A stretch of 64,000 bases of DNA, taken from positions 298,832,349 through 298,896,348 of the forward strand of contig NC_089493.1 in NCBI RefSeq assembly GCF_036850765.1, given 5' to 3'. Below the pieces are notes generated by a model, which saw nothing but the letters and a program-made list of their open reading frames with translations, was not told the DNA's origin and made no database searches. The stretch is from Saccopteryx bilineata. Its lineage: Eukaryota > Chordata > Mammalia > Chiroptera > Emballonuridae. The stretch's first letter is position 1; every line of letters starts with the position of its first letter. Below, one piece after another: positions 53,020 to 63,642 of this stretch. A program made the translations under genes and the position numbers.

Positions 53020-56000
53020 TTTTACAGCGGTGGGTGTGATGAGGAGGACCTGGTAGGGTCCCTTCTAGTGGGGTTCGAGTGTTCGGTGTTGGTGTCTCCA
53101 GACATAGACGAAGTCCCCAACCTGGTAGCGATGCGGGGTCCCGTCTCCTGCCGGCTGGTAAAGGTCAGACAACTGCTTCCATAGGCAATGTTGCACTCTG
53201 GCCAGGGTCTGTAACCTAACAGACAAGGGGGTATTTGGGATATTTATGTCAGAGAGGGATAAATCCCGAATAGGCGGAGGGGTACCAAAAAGGATTTCAA
53301 AAGGAGTTAGGTTAGTTTTAGCAGAAGGGGTATTCCGAGCCTGGAAAAGAGCGTATGGTAGGAGCATTACCCAATCTCTATGGCCAGTCTCTATGACTAA
53401 TTTAGTTAAGGTCTCTTTAATTGTTCTATTCATTCTCTCTACCTGTCCTGAACTTTGGGGTCTATAAGCACAATGTAGTTTCCAATTAATTCCCAATATT
53501 TTGGCTACCCCCTGGCTTACCTGGGCCACAAACGCCGGTCCGTTATCAGACCCTATTACCTTTGGAAGGCCAAATCTAGGAAAGATTTCTTCCATAATTT
53601 TCCTAATTACCACCGCCGCCATCTCATGTTTGGTAGGGAAGGCTTCTACCCATCCTGAAAAGGTGTCTACAAAAACTAAGAGATACCTTAGTCTATACTT
53701 GGCAGGTTTTACCTCAGTGAAGTCTACTTCCCAATATTGGTCTGGTGTGGGGCCTCGGAGACGGGTTCCTCTGGTTCCTTTGGCTGGGTAGGCATTCACC
53801 ATTTGGCAGGCCTTACAAGCTTTGACTACTTCCTTTGCCATTTGCCTCTTCTTGGGGGTGGTCAATGTTTTATCATCCTGAAGCAGTTGTACCAGTTTGT
53901 CAGTCCCAAGGTGGGTGAGACAGTGGGCCATCTGGAGGAACGTCCGAGCATCCTCAGGTTCCTTTAAGTGGGTCAGGGTGGGGGATGGCTCTGCTTCTAT
54001 AGTAAGGATGTTGGAGGCAGTCCTCATGGCTACCGCTCGAGCCTCCTTATCGGCCTTCCTGTTGCCTTTGGCTACTGGATCTTGCCCTTTCTGGTGCCCA
54101 GGGCAATGGACAATGGCCAGCTCCCATAGGAGCATGACAGCATCTAAGAGGGCTAGGATTTCTTGTTTGTGCTTAATGTTTTTACCTGCTGATGTGAGCA
54201 GGCCCCTTTCTTTGTAAATTGCCCCATGCACATGTGCAGTGGCAAATGCATACCTGCTGTCCGTGTAGACGGTGGCCCGTTTACCACTAGCCAGTTCTAA
54301 GGCCTTTGTTAGAGCTATTAGTTCTGCCTTTTGGGCTGAGGTTCCTGGGGCAAGTCTCTCTGACCAGATTACTTTTTCCTTGTCTACCACTGCAGCCCCA
54401 GCTCTGCGTTCTCCTTCATACAGAAAACTGCTTCCATCAGTATACCAAATTAAGTCAGATTGTGGCAATGGTGTGTCCCACAAGTCTTTCCAGATCCCAG
54501 CCTCCTCGGCTAGGATATCCCTGCACTGATGGTGGACAGTTTCCCCCTCTTTCCTGGGTAGCAGGGTGGCTGGGTTCAAAACAGTTGGAGAGCCAAAGGT
54601 GATCCTGTCTTTATCTAACAGGAGGCTTTGGTAATGAGTAATGCGGGCATTGGTTAGCCAGCAGTCTGGAGGTTGTCTGATTATGCTTTCCAGGGCATGG
54701 GGGGTGACAACAGTCAATTTCTGGCCCAGAGTCAGTTTGTCGGCATCTTTGACCAGGAGGGCCACAGCGGCGATCACCCATAGGCATCCCGGCCACCCTT
54801 TTGCAACTGCGTCCAACCTCTTAGAGAGATAAGCCACCGGCCGTTTCCAGGGTCCCAGAGACTGAGTCAATACTCCTTTAGCTATCCCTTCCTTCTCGTC
54901 TACATAGAGAGTGAATGGCTTCTCTATGTTGGGGAGTGCTAAGGCCGGGGCTGACAACAGTGCCCTCTTGATTTGGTCAAAGGCCTTTTGCTGTTCATCT
55001 CCCCAGGTATACTCAGTTCCATCCTTTAACAAGGGGTACAGAGGGGCGACTAGTGCAACAAAGCCGGGTATCCATAGTCTGCAAAAACCTGCTGTGCCCA
55101 AGAACTCCCTGAGGCCCTTCCGATTTTTTGGAGGCGGGATTTGAGTAACAGTCTTTTTCCTGGCCTCAGTTAGCCATTCTTACCATCTCGGAGAGAGTAG
55201 CCCAGGAAGGTGACTTCGAGTTGGCAGATCTGGGCCTTTTTGGCGGATGCCCGGTATCCCAGTTTGGCCAGTTCGACAAGCAGTTTCTCAGTTCCCTGTT
55301 TGCACTGCTCTATGGTGGCAGCTGCAAGTAACAGATCATCAACATACTGCAACAGAGTTACCTCAGGGGTGGAGGCTCGGTAGGCACTCAAGTCCTGGTG
55401 CAGCGCTTTGTCAAAGATGGTGGGAGAGTTCTTGAAGCCCTGGGGTAGCCGCGTCCAGGTGAGCTGTCCGCTGAGTCCATTCTCAGGGTCAGTCCATTCA
55501 AAAGCAAACAGGGGTTGGCTGTCCTCATGCAGGCGCAAGCAGAAGAAGGCATCTTTCAGGTCCAGTACTGTATACCACTTCCTGTCAGGGCTGAGGGTAC
55601 TGAGGAGGTTGTAAGGGTTTGGGACTGTTGGATGTATGTCCATTACCCGACTGTTAACCTCTCTCAAATCCTGGACCGGTCTATAGTCCCCTGTCCCTGG
55701 TTTCTTCACTGGTAGCAGAGGGGTGTTCCAACCTGATTGACAAGGCCTCAGGATCCCTTGTCCTAGCAGCCTCTGAATGTGAGGTCTAATGCCTTCCCGG
55801 GCCTCTTTACTCATGTAGTATTGTTTGACCCTTATGGGGGTGGCGGAGGGTTTTAAGTATACTACCACCGGAGGCCTTTGTACTGCCAATCCTGGCCCTG
55901 CCGTTTCTGCCCAGGCCTCTGGGAAGCTCTGAAGCCACCTGTCTTTTGTTGAATGGGGTCCAGGGGCAGGGGTCTCATACAGTTTATACTCATCTTCAGC

Positions 56001-56389
56001 AGACAAGGTCAGCATGGTCACAACAGGCTGACTGACAAGAGGGATACTGAATCTTACTTCTGGTCCCTGAGGTTTGAAATCAATACTCGCCCCCAACTTG
56101 GTAAGCAAATCCCTCCCCAGCAGCGGGGCAGGGCATTCTGGTATGACCAGAAAGGAGTGCTGTACTTTTCCCCTCCCCAGGTCCATTGTCCTTTTAGTTG
56201 TCCATGATCTATGCTGGCATCCATTTGCCCCCTGGACCAAGGATTTTTTGTTTGAGAGGGGACCCAGCGGGCTCTGCAGGGCGGAGTAAACTGCTCCAGT
56301 ATCTACCTCAAAGTCGATTGGTGTCCCCTCCACATTGAATGTTACCCTGAGTTCGGGGAGGGGGTCCAAACTCCGACGCCCCTAATCTC
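53020..56389 (-). pseudogene. Provirus pro-pol: protease, reverse transcriptase, RNase H, integrase, broken
   Basis: After the gag TAG one base is out of frame, then protease opens (VDTGA near 56,300; LLGRDLL near 56,110). RT runs on with [12 protein letters not shown] and YVDD (55,335-55,346), to a stop at 55,170 caused by a one-base loss at about 55,183. From 55,101 to 53,065 the frame is open for 678 codons: RT connection, RNase H ([24 protein letters not shown]), integrase zinc head (HLGTDKL ... CKACQ) and a complete DD35E core ([22 protein letters not shown]). The final part of integrase has Trp codons turned to TAG (53,065) and TGA (about 53,006). It overlaps the start of env. Confidence 0.92.
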
Positions 56390-58000
56390 CTAGGGCAAGG
56401 ATTTCCTCATCTTCTTTTTCTTCTTCTTAGGGCAATCCCTGACCCAGTGTCCTTCTTCTTTACAGTAGGCACACTGGTTAGGTCCTAATTTTGGTTTTTG
56501 GTTTGGGCCCAAGGTACTATGCTTTCCTCTTCTATCTTGTTTCCCTACTACGGTAGCCAAAATCTTCGTTAACTCTTTATTTCTCCGTTTATCTCCCTTA
56601 CTTTCCTGATCCTCACGTTCTTTTTCTAATCTTTGCTCCTTTTCCTCTGCTGTCTCTTTTATAGTATACCTTATCAGCTTCCTTGACTAAATCTCTCAGA
56701 GCCATGTCCTGTAACCCATTCATCCTCTGGAGTTTCCTCCGAATATCAGTAGCTGACTGTCCTATAAAAGCCATAGCCAGTGCCCCTTTCTGATCTTCAG
56801 ACTCAGGGTCAAAAGGGGCATACCTCCTATAGGCTTCCATTAGTCTCTCTAGGAATCTGGATGGGGATTTCTCTGGCCCTTGAATTACTTCTCTTACCTT
56901 AGCCAAATTAGTGGGGCATCTTGCCGCCGCTCGGAGACCCATCATCAGAGTCTGGCGATAGAGTAAGAGTCGCTGCCTACCTTCAGGCATATTAGGGTCC
57001 CAGTTAGGCTGCCTCAGGGGAAAAGCCTCATCTATAATGTTGGGGAGTTGAGTAGGACGACCATCAGCTCCAGGAACCAATTTCCTGGCCTTGAGGAGAA
57101 TTTGGTCTCTTTCTTCTGAGGTGAAGAGGATACTAAAAGCTGCTGGCAGTCATCCCAAGTGGGCTGATGGGAAAACATAAGAGACTCGAGAAGGTCAGTA
57201 AGTTTGACAGGGTCCTCTGAAAAAGGTGAATTATTGTTTTTCCAATTGTATAAATCTGAGGAGGAGAAGGGCCAATACTGAAGCGCTGGCATGTTCTCCC
57301 CTTGGCCGTCAGGGACAAGGGGTCCGAAAGGTCGAAGGGGCAGGGTGACGGCCACGTCATCTGGGTTTTGTGATCTCCGGCTCCGGGTGTCTTGGGCTGG
57401 ACCCTCCACTGATGGTCCCCGTTTGTCCTGATGTGGGGCCCCAAGCTGGGGGCCTGCAGTGCTGGCAGGGACATCCCTGGGATAGGGAGGCGGGAGTCCC
57501 AAATCAAAAAGAATAAGGTCAGTTTGAGATTCAGGGAGAACGGAGGAGGGAAGGAAAGAATACAGGAATGAAGCAGGCGCCGTTGGCTCCGGAGGTTTGA
57601 ATGAAAGCATAGAGCAGAGGTCTGGATGAGTTGGAGCAGGTCTGGGAGTGCCTGGAGTGGTGGAGAGGGTTGTTGGGAGGGAGGGTGCAGGGGGAGGAAG
57701 GAAAGGTTGGATCCAAGGAGGAGGGTCGTCGGCCAGGTCTTCCCAAACCCAAATATAAGGCTGTTGATCCGGATGGCCATGAGGTCCTGGATTGAAGAGA
57801 ACTGCTTTAACCGCCTTTATGGTGTCCTTGTGGAAGGTTCCAGTGGTCAGCCAACCTACTCCGAAGGTGGGCCACTCGGAGGCACAGAAAGTCTGCCACT
57901 TGCGCTTCTTAACAAGAAGAGACAGATTATGGGCTCAGGCATCAACCTCAGACCAATGAGATAAAGTCAGGGACAGTGGGATGGAAGTTTTCTGTCCCAT
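56390..58000 (-). pseudogene. Provirus gag (matrix, Pro-rich, capsid, nucleocapsid), broken
   Basis: It starts MGQKTSIPLSLTLSHWSEV, the myristoylated matrix start of gammaretroviruses, at 57,998-58,000. A TGA follows at 57,935-57,937 in place of an Arg-type codon, after which the same frame stays open through matrix and a Pro-rich region (57,4xx-57,72x). Capsid begins near 57,290 ([11 protein letters not shown]). A frameshift at about 57,090-57,120 leads to the major homology region ([18 protein letters not shown]), and another at about 56,655 precedes the charged nucleocapsid. The zinc knuckle [14 protein letters not shown] (56,432-56,473) is intact, and gag ends in TAG at 56,390-56,392, the usual readthrough stop. 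Confidence 0.9.
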
Positions 58001-58321
58001 TTCAAACCCAAAAAGACAATAACACACAAATAAGACAATAACCAGGACAATCACAAAGACGAATAGACTAAGCCGACTGCGCTGTGATCGGCAAAATGAA
58101 ACTAAAAATAAACCTAGCGGTCCGGACCAACGAGCTCGATTGGAAACTGGCAACAAATCTACAGATTCTGTCTGAGACAGCATATGGACTTCCAAGCGTC
58201 CTTGGTCATCCTCACACTCCAGGGCGTCCCCCGGAGTCGTGGCCTGCGACCCCCTAACACGTCTGTCGGTCGCAGCCAGGAGGGACTCACGTCCCTGCCT
58301 GACAGCCACCGCCAGTTTCAC
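58001..58321 (-). other. In-frame extension upstream of gag with a membrane segment
   Basis: The frame is open from an ATG at 58,319-58,321 straight into the Met-Gly start of gag. It encodes about 107 residues ending in a strongly hydrophobic stretch (FVFVIVLVIVLFVCYCLFGF) immediately before matrix. Gammaretroviruses can make a longer glycosylated Gag from an upstream start with a membrane-spanning leader; this looks like the same arrangement. Whether it was ever translated cannot be told from the sequence. Confidence 0.5.
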
Positions 58322-58366
58322 TCACCAAGCGTCAGGTGTGCGTCTCGTGGTCTGTGAGGAAGCGGG

Positions 58367-58384
58367 ATCTCGGTGGAACCTCCA
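58367..58384 (-). other. Primer binding site, tRNA-Gln
   Basis: The minus strand reads TGGAGGTTCCACCGAGAT, the complement of the 3' end of tRNA-Gln as I recall it, two bases inside the 5' LTR. Confidence 0.8.
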
Positions 58385-58386
58385 AA

Positions 58387-58827
58387 GGTTGACCGAGGGT
58401 GCACCACGAAGACTCTAGACCCAAGTGTGTGGATAAAACAGAAGAAAAAGTTTATTACACTCGCGAGCGGGCCCAAGGCAAGGAGATGGCCAAGAGCCCC
58501 GAACAATCTTCAGCAAGCAAGTTTTATATATTATCTCAGGTCAGGAATTCAGGAGTCATGAGATAGGGAATTTGCAAGGGCTCTCAGGGTGATTGCCCCA
58601 GGTACTTGCGGAAGAGCATTTACCTATGATTACATCGGGGCGAGGAGGGCCAGTTCTTGTTCTGCAAGCCAAAATTAGCCAAGCAAAATACAGAAGGAAT
58701 TTTCTATTTTTACTGTTACACTAGCTCTAAGCAAATTTTTCAGTGGTTTATGGTAGGGAGCGGTCAATTCCTGCTTTCTTTAATTTTAGACAAAAGGTCA
58801 AGCAGAATTTTTGCACTCACGGTTACA
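58387..58827 (-). mobile_element. 5' LTR of provirus
   Basis: 441 bp, same length as the 3' LTR. AATAAA (minus) lies at 58,451-58,456. Its terminal base next to the primer site is C rather than A. U3, R and U5 order is inferred from the TATA and AATAAA spacing. Confidence 0.93.
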
Positions 58828-59638
58828 ATATATTTTATCTGCCCAAAACTCACACATCCCAGGTGACCCATTCAGAACTCACTCCTTCAGGTCAGGTGAC
58901 AGGCACTGCTAGCACCTCCCCCCCAACTACAACTGGCAGGCTGAAGCTACTTAACACACAATGTAACAAAGACAACTGTTTCAAGACTGGGCGGGATAAC
59001 TATTCCATTCAACTAAAAGGAACAAAAACAGAAAGTCAAAGAAAATGAGGAGGCAGAAGAATATACACCAAATGAAGGAACAAGAAAGAAACTCCAGAGA
59101 AATATTCTAATGAAATGGAGATGTGTAATCCGACAGATAAAGACTTCCAAGCAAACAGTCATAATGATGTTCAATACACTTCAGAGTAGAATAAAAGAAC
59201 TCAAGAGAGCGCTTGAACAACAAGAAAATGTAATAATCTCATCTGGCTTGAGCGCAGATTCACTGGCTTGAGCGCAGGATCATAGACATGACCCTATCGC
59301 TGGCTTAAAGCCCAAATTGCTGGCTTGAGCAAGGGGGTCACTGACATGGCTGGAGTCACCAGTCTGACCCGTCCTTGCGTTCCTGGGGCGGGCCCCACAT
59401 GAGCACCCTGTGGGCCAAGCAGTCAGCCTCAGCGCCCTCTCCTGTGCAGCCACGCCAGGGCAGGGCGCGCCCGGTGGTCGGAGCATTACGCACACAGAAG
59501 CCTGCGGAGCGGCGCGGAGGGAGCGGCGGGAGGGTGTGGGCGGCGCCGCAAGTGAGCGCAGGGCGGCCAGAACCCAGCGGCGGAGAGGCGGTCCCTTCCG
59601 GCAGCTACGTGGGGTCACGTGGCCGCATCTCCCCCCAG

Positions 59639-59759
59639 GCTCCACGCCTTCAGGGACGTACGCGCCTACTTCTCCCGAAATGGGTGGCGGCCATGCTCGA
59701 CTGGGATAAAGCGCGCTGCCCCAACGTGTAGAGGAAACTGGACGCGCTGCTGCGCAAAG
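59639..59759 (+). pseudogene. PRDM9: PRDM9-like copy B: broken KRAB exon
   Basis: Same acceptor and donor as copy A. It reads AFRDVRAYFSRNGW, then the same one-base loss, then MLDWDKARCPNV in another frame and the same TAG, then RKLDALLRK. Identity of both lesions with copy A shows that they were present before duplication. Confidence 0.85.
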
Positions 59760-59866
59760 GTGATGGCGCGCGGGCGGGAATCGCAGGCGACTTGAGGGCC
59801 GACTAAGTGTCGGGGCTGCTCCTACTAGTGCTTCGGTTTTGAGACCACGATTTTGTTTCTCCCCAG

Positions 59867-59973
59867 GGTCCAGAGCGCATCGGCTCACTTTTATGGTTCA
59901 CCGCCGGCAAGCCACTAGACCCCGGCAAAAAACACTGAGGACTCGCAGGAAGAATGGACTCAGAGGCAGCGAG
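59867..59973 (+). pseudogene. PRDM9: PRDM9-like copy B: exon after KRAB, frameshifted
   Basis: It encodes HRLTFMVHRRQATRP in one frame and DTEDS then EEWTQRQR in another. Two bases shorter than copy A, with CCCCGGCAAAAAACACTG in place of CCCCCCAGCGGAGGACACTG. Confidence 0.8.
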
Positions 59974-62900
59974 GTGAGGGGCCGCAGGCCGGGCGCTGCC
60001 CATTTGAAACCGACCAAGGGTCAGGTCCCCAGCGTCTCAACAATAACAAGAGAAAGAGCTTGAGTTTAGCAAATGAGCCAGATGCAAACAGGGCATTGTG
60101 CAGTATGGGGCGATTTGCTCCACTGCTTCCATGTGTAAATGATTACACGTACTTATAGATGTGTTAATGAGCAGGAACGGTATAAATGTATAAAAGCATG
60201 TAAGAAATAACTCATTCAGAACAGTTCTCATCACAAGAGGAGGAGGAAGGTCTGGCCGGTGAGCAGTGCTCCAGGACAGGGCTGCCTGGCTGCACAAGCC
60301 ACATGCAGACCGGAAAGGATTATTCATGGTGATTAAGGCAGCTGGGGTTGTGGGCCAGGGTAGGGACCATTGTATCAGGCCCTGTGTCAGCCTTCTTTTC
60401 AGTGTGTCTGGTTTTATGAGGGTGTGGTCAGAAAGGTCTTGCTGCGTTCATGGTCTAGCATTGAAACACAGAGGAAGTCCAGATGTGATCTCTAACTTGA
60501 CCCAAATGGTTTCTGTGGTCCAAAGTCTCTGGTGATTAAGGAAGGGCAAGGACGGTTAAATGTGTAAAGGTGAAAGGATAAGAAGGAAAGGAGGAAAAGT
60601 GGTCACTGTACCATTAGACTGGACAAGGCCACTCTGGAACAAAAAGACAGAAAGGAGCCCTGGCCAAGTTGCTTAATTTGTTAGAGAGTCGTCCCCATAC
60701 AGCAAGGTTCTGGGTTTGATGTCCAGTCAGGGCCTATATAAGAATCCACAACTGAAGCCTGACCAGGTGGTAGCACAGAGGATAGAGCATCAACCTGGGA
60801 TGTAAGGACCCAGGTTTCAAACTTCAAGGTTGTGGCTTGAAAATGGGTTCACCAGCTTCACTGTGGGGTCACTGGCTGCAGCGTGGGATCGTAGATGTGA
60901 CCCCATGGTCACTGGCTTGAAGCCCAAGGTAGCTGGCTTGAGCAAGGGGTCACTGACTGAGCTAGAGTCCCCTGGTCAAGGCACATATGAGAAAGCAATC
61001 AATGAACAACTAAGATGCAGCTATAAGTTGATGCTTCTCATTCCTCTCCCTTCCTTCCTGTCTATCTCTATCTAAAAAATAAAAATAAAAAGAACAGATA
61101 ATTAACCACTAAATGCATAAATGAGTAGAACAACAAATCAATGTTTCTCTTTCACTTCTCTCCTTTCTCTCTCTCTCTCTCTCTCTCTCTGAAATCAGTA
61201 AATTTTAATTTTTTATTCTAGAGAGAGAAATGAGAGAGAAAGAAAGAAAGTACAGGGAGGCAGACAGGAGCAGAAAGCATCAACTTCTAGTAGTTACTTC
61301 TTGTATATGTCCTGATCAGGCAAGCCTGGGGTTACAAACTGGTGACCTCAGTGTTCCAGGTCATAGCTTATTCACTGTGCCACCACAGGTCAGGTAAATT
61401 TTTTTTAATTTAAAAAAAAAAAAAGAAAAGAGAAAGTTTTATGTTAAAGAAATGGATTTTCTGTCCAGTTTAGTTGACCTTTATTATTATTATTTTTTTA
61501 ATTCATTTTAGAGAGCAGGGGGGAGAGAGAGAGAGAGAGAGAGAAAAGGGAGGAGCAGGAAGCATCAACTCCCATATGTGCCTTGACCAGGCAAGCCAGG
61601 GTTTTGAACCGGCGACCTCAGTGTTTCCAGGTTCACACTTTATTTAATGTGCCACCACAGGTCAGGCTGACCTTTATTATATTTTTGACATGAACAGCCA
61701 ATTTTTTTTCTTTTTCTTTTTTATTTTAGTAAGAGATAGAGAGGGAGGAACAGACCGGGACAAACTGGCTAAAAGGGAAAGATGAGAAGCATCAATTCTT
61801 CATTGCAGCTCCTTAGTTGTTCATTGATTTCTTTCTCATATATGTCTTGACCAGGGGCTACAGCACAGTGAGTGACCCCTTGCTTAAGCCAGCTACCTTG
61901 GACATGAGCCACTAACCATGGGGTCATGCCTATGATTGCACGCTCAAGCCGGTGACCCTGTGCTAAAACTGGTAAGCCTGCACTAAAGCCAGATTAGCCC
62001 GCACTGAAGCCGGCAGCCTCACGGTTTCAAACCTGGGTCCTCAGCATCACAGTCCATCCTGGAGAAGCAAGACCCTCTGGACAACACTCTGGATAAAAAT
62101 TTGATAGGAGAAAACCATTGGTAGATTTCAGTTCCTCTGAGTCCTCTAGAAAGGCTAATAAGTATGGCCTCGGTATGTGGGGTGGACTTTGGATAGGCCT
62201 GGATTTAAGCTCTACTAAACTGAGAGTGAATTTAGAATTGGAGCTTTGGGAAAATCTTACAAATTCTTTGAGTTCTTGAACGCTAATGTGTAAGGTGAAG
62301 ATATGGGCATGTATTCTTGGACAGTATTCAATTTATTTATTTGTGTATGTATTTTTTTAGATAAGAGGAGGGGAGATAGTGAGGCTAATCCCATATTCAC
62401 GCTCACCAGGATCTACCTGGCAACCCCAATTCTCGAGTACTGAGCTGGTTTTTAGCACCTCAGGATGATGTGCTTTGCCTAACCGAGCCATTCTCAGTGC
62501 CCAGGGCCAATGCTCAAACCAGTTGAGCCACTGGCTGTAGGAAAAGAAGAGAGAGAGAAGAGGGAGAAGGAGTGGTAGAGAAGGAGATGGTCGCTTCTCC
62601 TATGTACCCGGACCAGAACCACACCCAGGACATACACTGGGTCAACGCTCTATCCACTGAGCCACTGGCTAGGGCTTAAATTCAATGTAAAATAACTGAC
62701 AGATACACATTGTCCAATAAATACATCTCTGATAACAGCAATCATATGTTGTGGGTGTTGTATACCAGGCCTTTCCTCAATACCTAACATATACTGTGCC
62801 CTTAATAAATATTTTATGAATAACTAAAATTTGGGAATTTAAACCTCAGAATGGGAAGATCTAGAAACAAAAAGGGAATTGGCCATCTCTAGTCAGTGTA

Positions 62901-63064
62901 GAGGCTTACTATTGTAGAGAATTTCTGAGACAATATTTGACTAAGGAAAATACCAGAGTATGTTGAAGGACAGGTGATAATTTGATGGGAAAAGATTGTG
63001 TGCTTTCTGACAAAATAGAGACTAACACTCCAGACTCCACCAAACTCACTCTTCTCCAACTTAG
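59974..63064 (+). other. PRDM9-like copy B intron region with SINE string
   Basis: Counterpart of 18,979-22,074 with the same SINEs: Ves fragment (about 60,657-60,735 +), long SINE (60,756-61,090 +), short SINE (61,200-61,396 -), short SINE (61,495-61,668 -), long SINE (61,705-62,065 -) and diverged pieces (62,330-62,680 -). Small differences are mostly microsatellite length changes. No exon recognised. Confidence 0.75.
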
Positions 63065-63166
63065 AACTCAGGAGAAAGGAGACTGAAGTAAAGATGTATA
63101 GCCTACGAGAAAGAAAAGGCCATGTGCACCAGGAGGTCAGCAAACCCCAGGACGATGACTACCTCT
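63065..63166 (+). CDS. PRDM9: PRDM9-like copy B: intact SSXRD exon
   Basis: 102 nt, acceptor CAACTTAG, donor GTAAGT. From the acceptor it reads (E)[18 protein letters not shown], then [15 protein letters not shown], matching the family without gap. It keeps the base that copy A lost. SSXRD is a repression/interaction domain; its retention shows that copy A's deletion is private and later than the duplication. Confidence 0.88.
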
Positions 63167-63370
63167 GTAAGTGACCCTGTGAAAGCATGTCATGTCTTCA
63201 TACAATAATTTCATCTGGTTATTTGGCCCTTAGAGCATTCCGTTCCCCTATGGACATGCACTACAGAATTGAGGCTCAATGATATGAGTGCTTGGGCTCT
63301 CTCTCTGAAGCTCTATACATCCAAGAACATGCACTAAACCTTCCCTAATCCCTGTTGCTCTCACCCCCAG

Positions 63371-63642
63371 ATTGTGAGAAGTGTCAGAACTCCTTCATTG
63401 ACAGTTGTGATGTGCATGGGCCCCCTACATTTGTAAAAGACAATGCAGTGGATAAGGAGCATCCAAACAACACAGCCCTCACTCTGCCCCCTGGCTTGAG
63501 AATCAGAGCATCGGGTATACCTGAGGCTGGTCTTGGAGTGTGGAACGAGGCATCGACTCTGCCAGTGGGTCTGCACTTTGGCCCTTATCAGGGCCGGATC
63601 ACAGAAGATGAAGAGGCAGGCAACAACGGATACTCCTGGCAG
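63371..63642 (+). CDS. PRDM9: PRDM9-like copy B: PR/SET exon 1
   Basis: 272 nt, open, same boundaries as 22,380-22,651. It encodes [19 protein letters not shown] (zinc knuckle) and [20 protein letters not shown], ending NNGYSWQ. At several places copy B is nearer to the family form than copy A ([18 protein letters not shown]). The following intron runs to the window end, stopping about four bases short of the expected acceptor of the next exon. Confidence 0.92.

Larger units (their letters stand above)
51505..58827 (-). mobile_element. Nearly full-length gammaretrovirus-like provirus
   Basis: LTR-gag-pro-pol-env-LTR on the minus strand, 7.3 kb. Both LTRs are 441 bp and the flanking 4-bp target duplication is ATAT (51,501-51,504 and 58,828-58,831). 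Order and motifs (Met-Gly matrix start, gag ending in TAG with pol behind it, pol/env overlap, C-x6-CC in the transmembrane subunit) are those of gammaretroviruses. Coding regions carry at least four stops and four frameshifts, so the provirus is defective. It inserted into a solo LTR that itself post-dates the segmental duplication. Confidence 0.93.
50827..58848 (-). mobile_element. Solo LTR, family A (minus), split by a provirus
   Basis: The left part 50,827-51,504 and right part 58,832-58,848 together make one family-A LTR in minus orientation (ending TGTAAAGCCAGG at the left, ATTTTATCTGCCCAA at the right). The target duplication CTCAC lies at 50,822-50,826 and 58,849-58,853. Absent from copy A, so inserted after the duplication. 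Confidence 0.88.

Noticed and set aside
57133..57780. 215-codon minus-strand frame as a separate viral gene
   Set aside because: Alternate frame over the Pro-rich part of the provirus gag; the true gag frame is open alongside.
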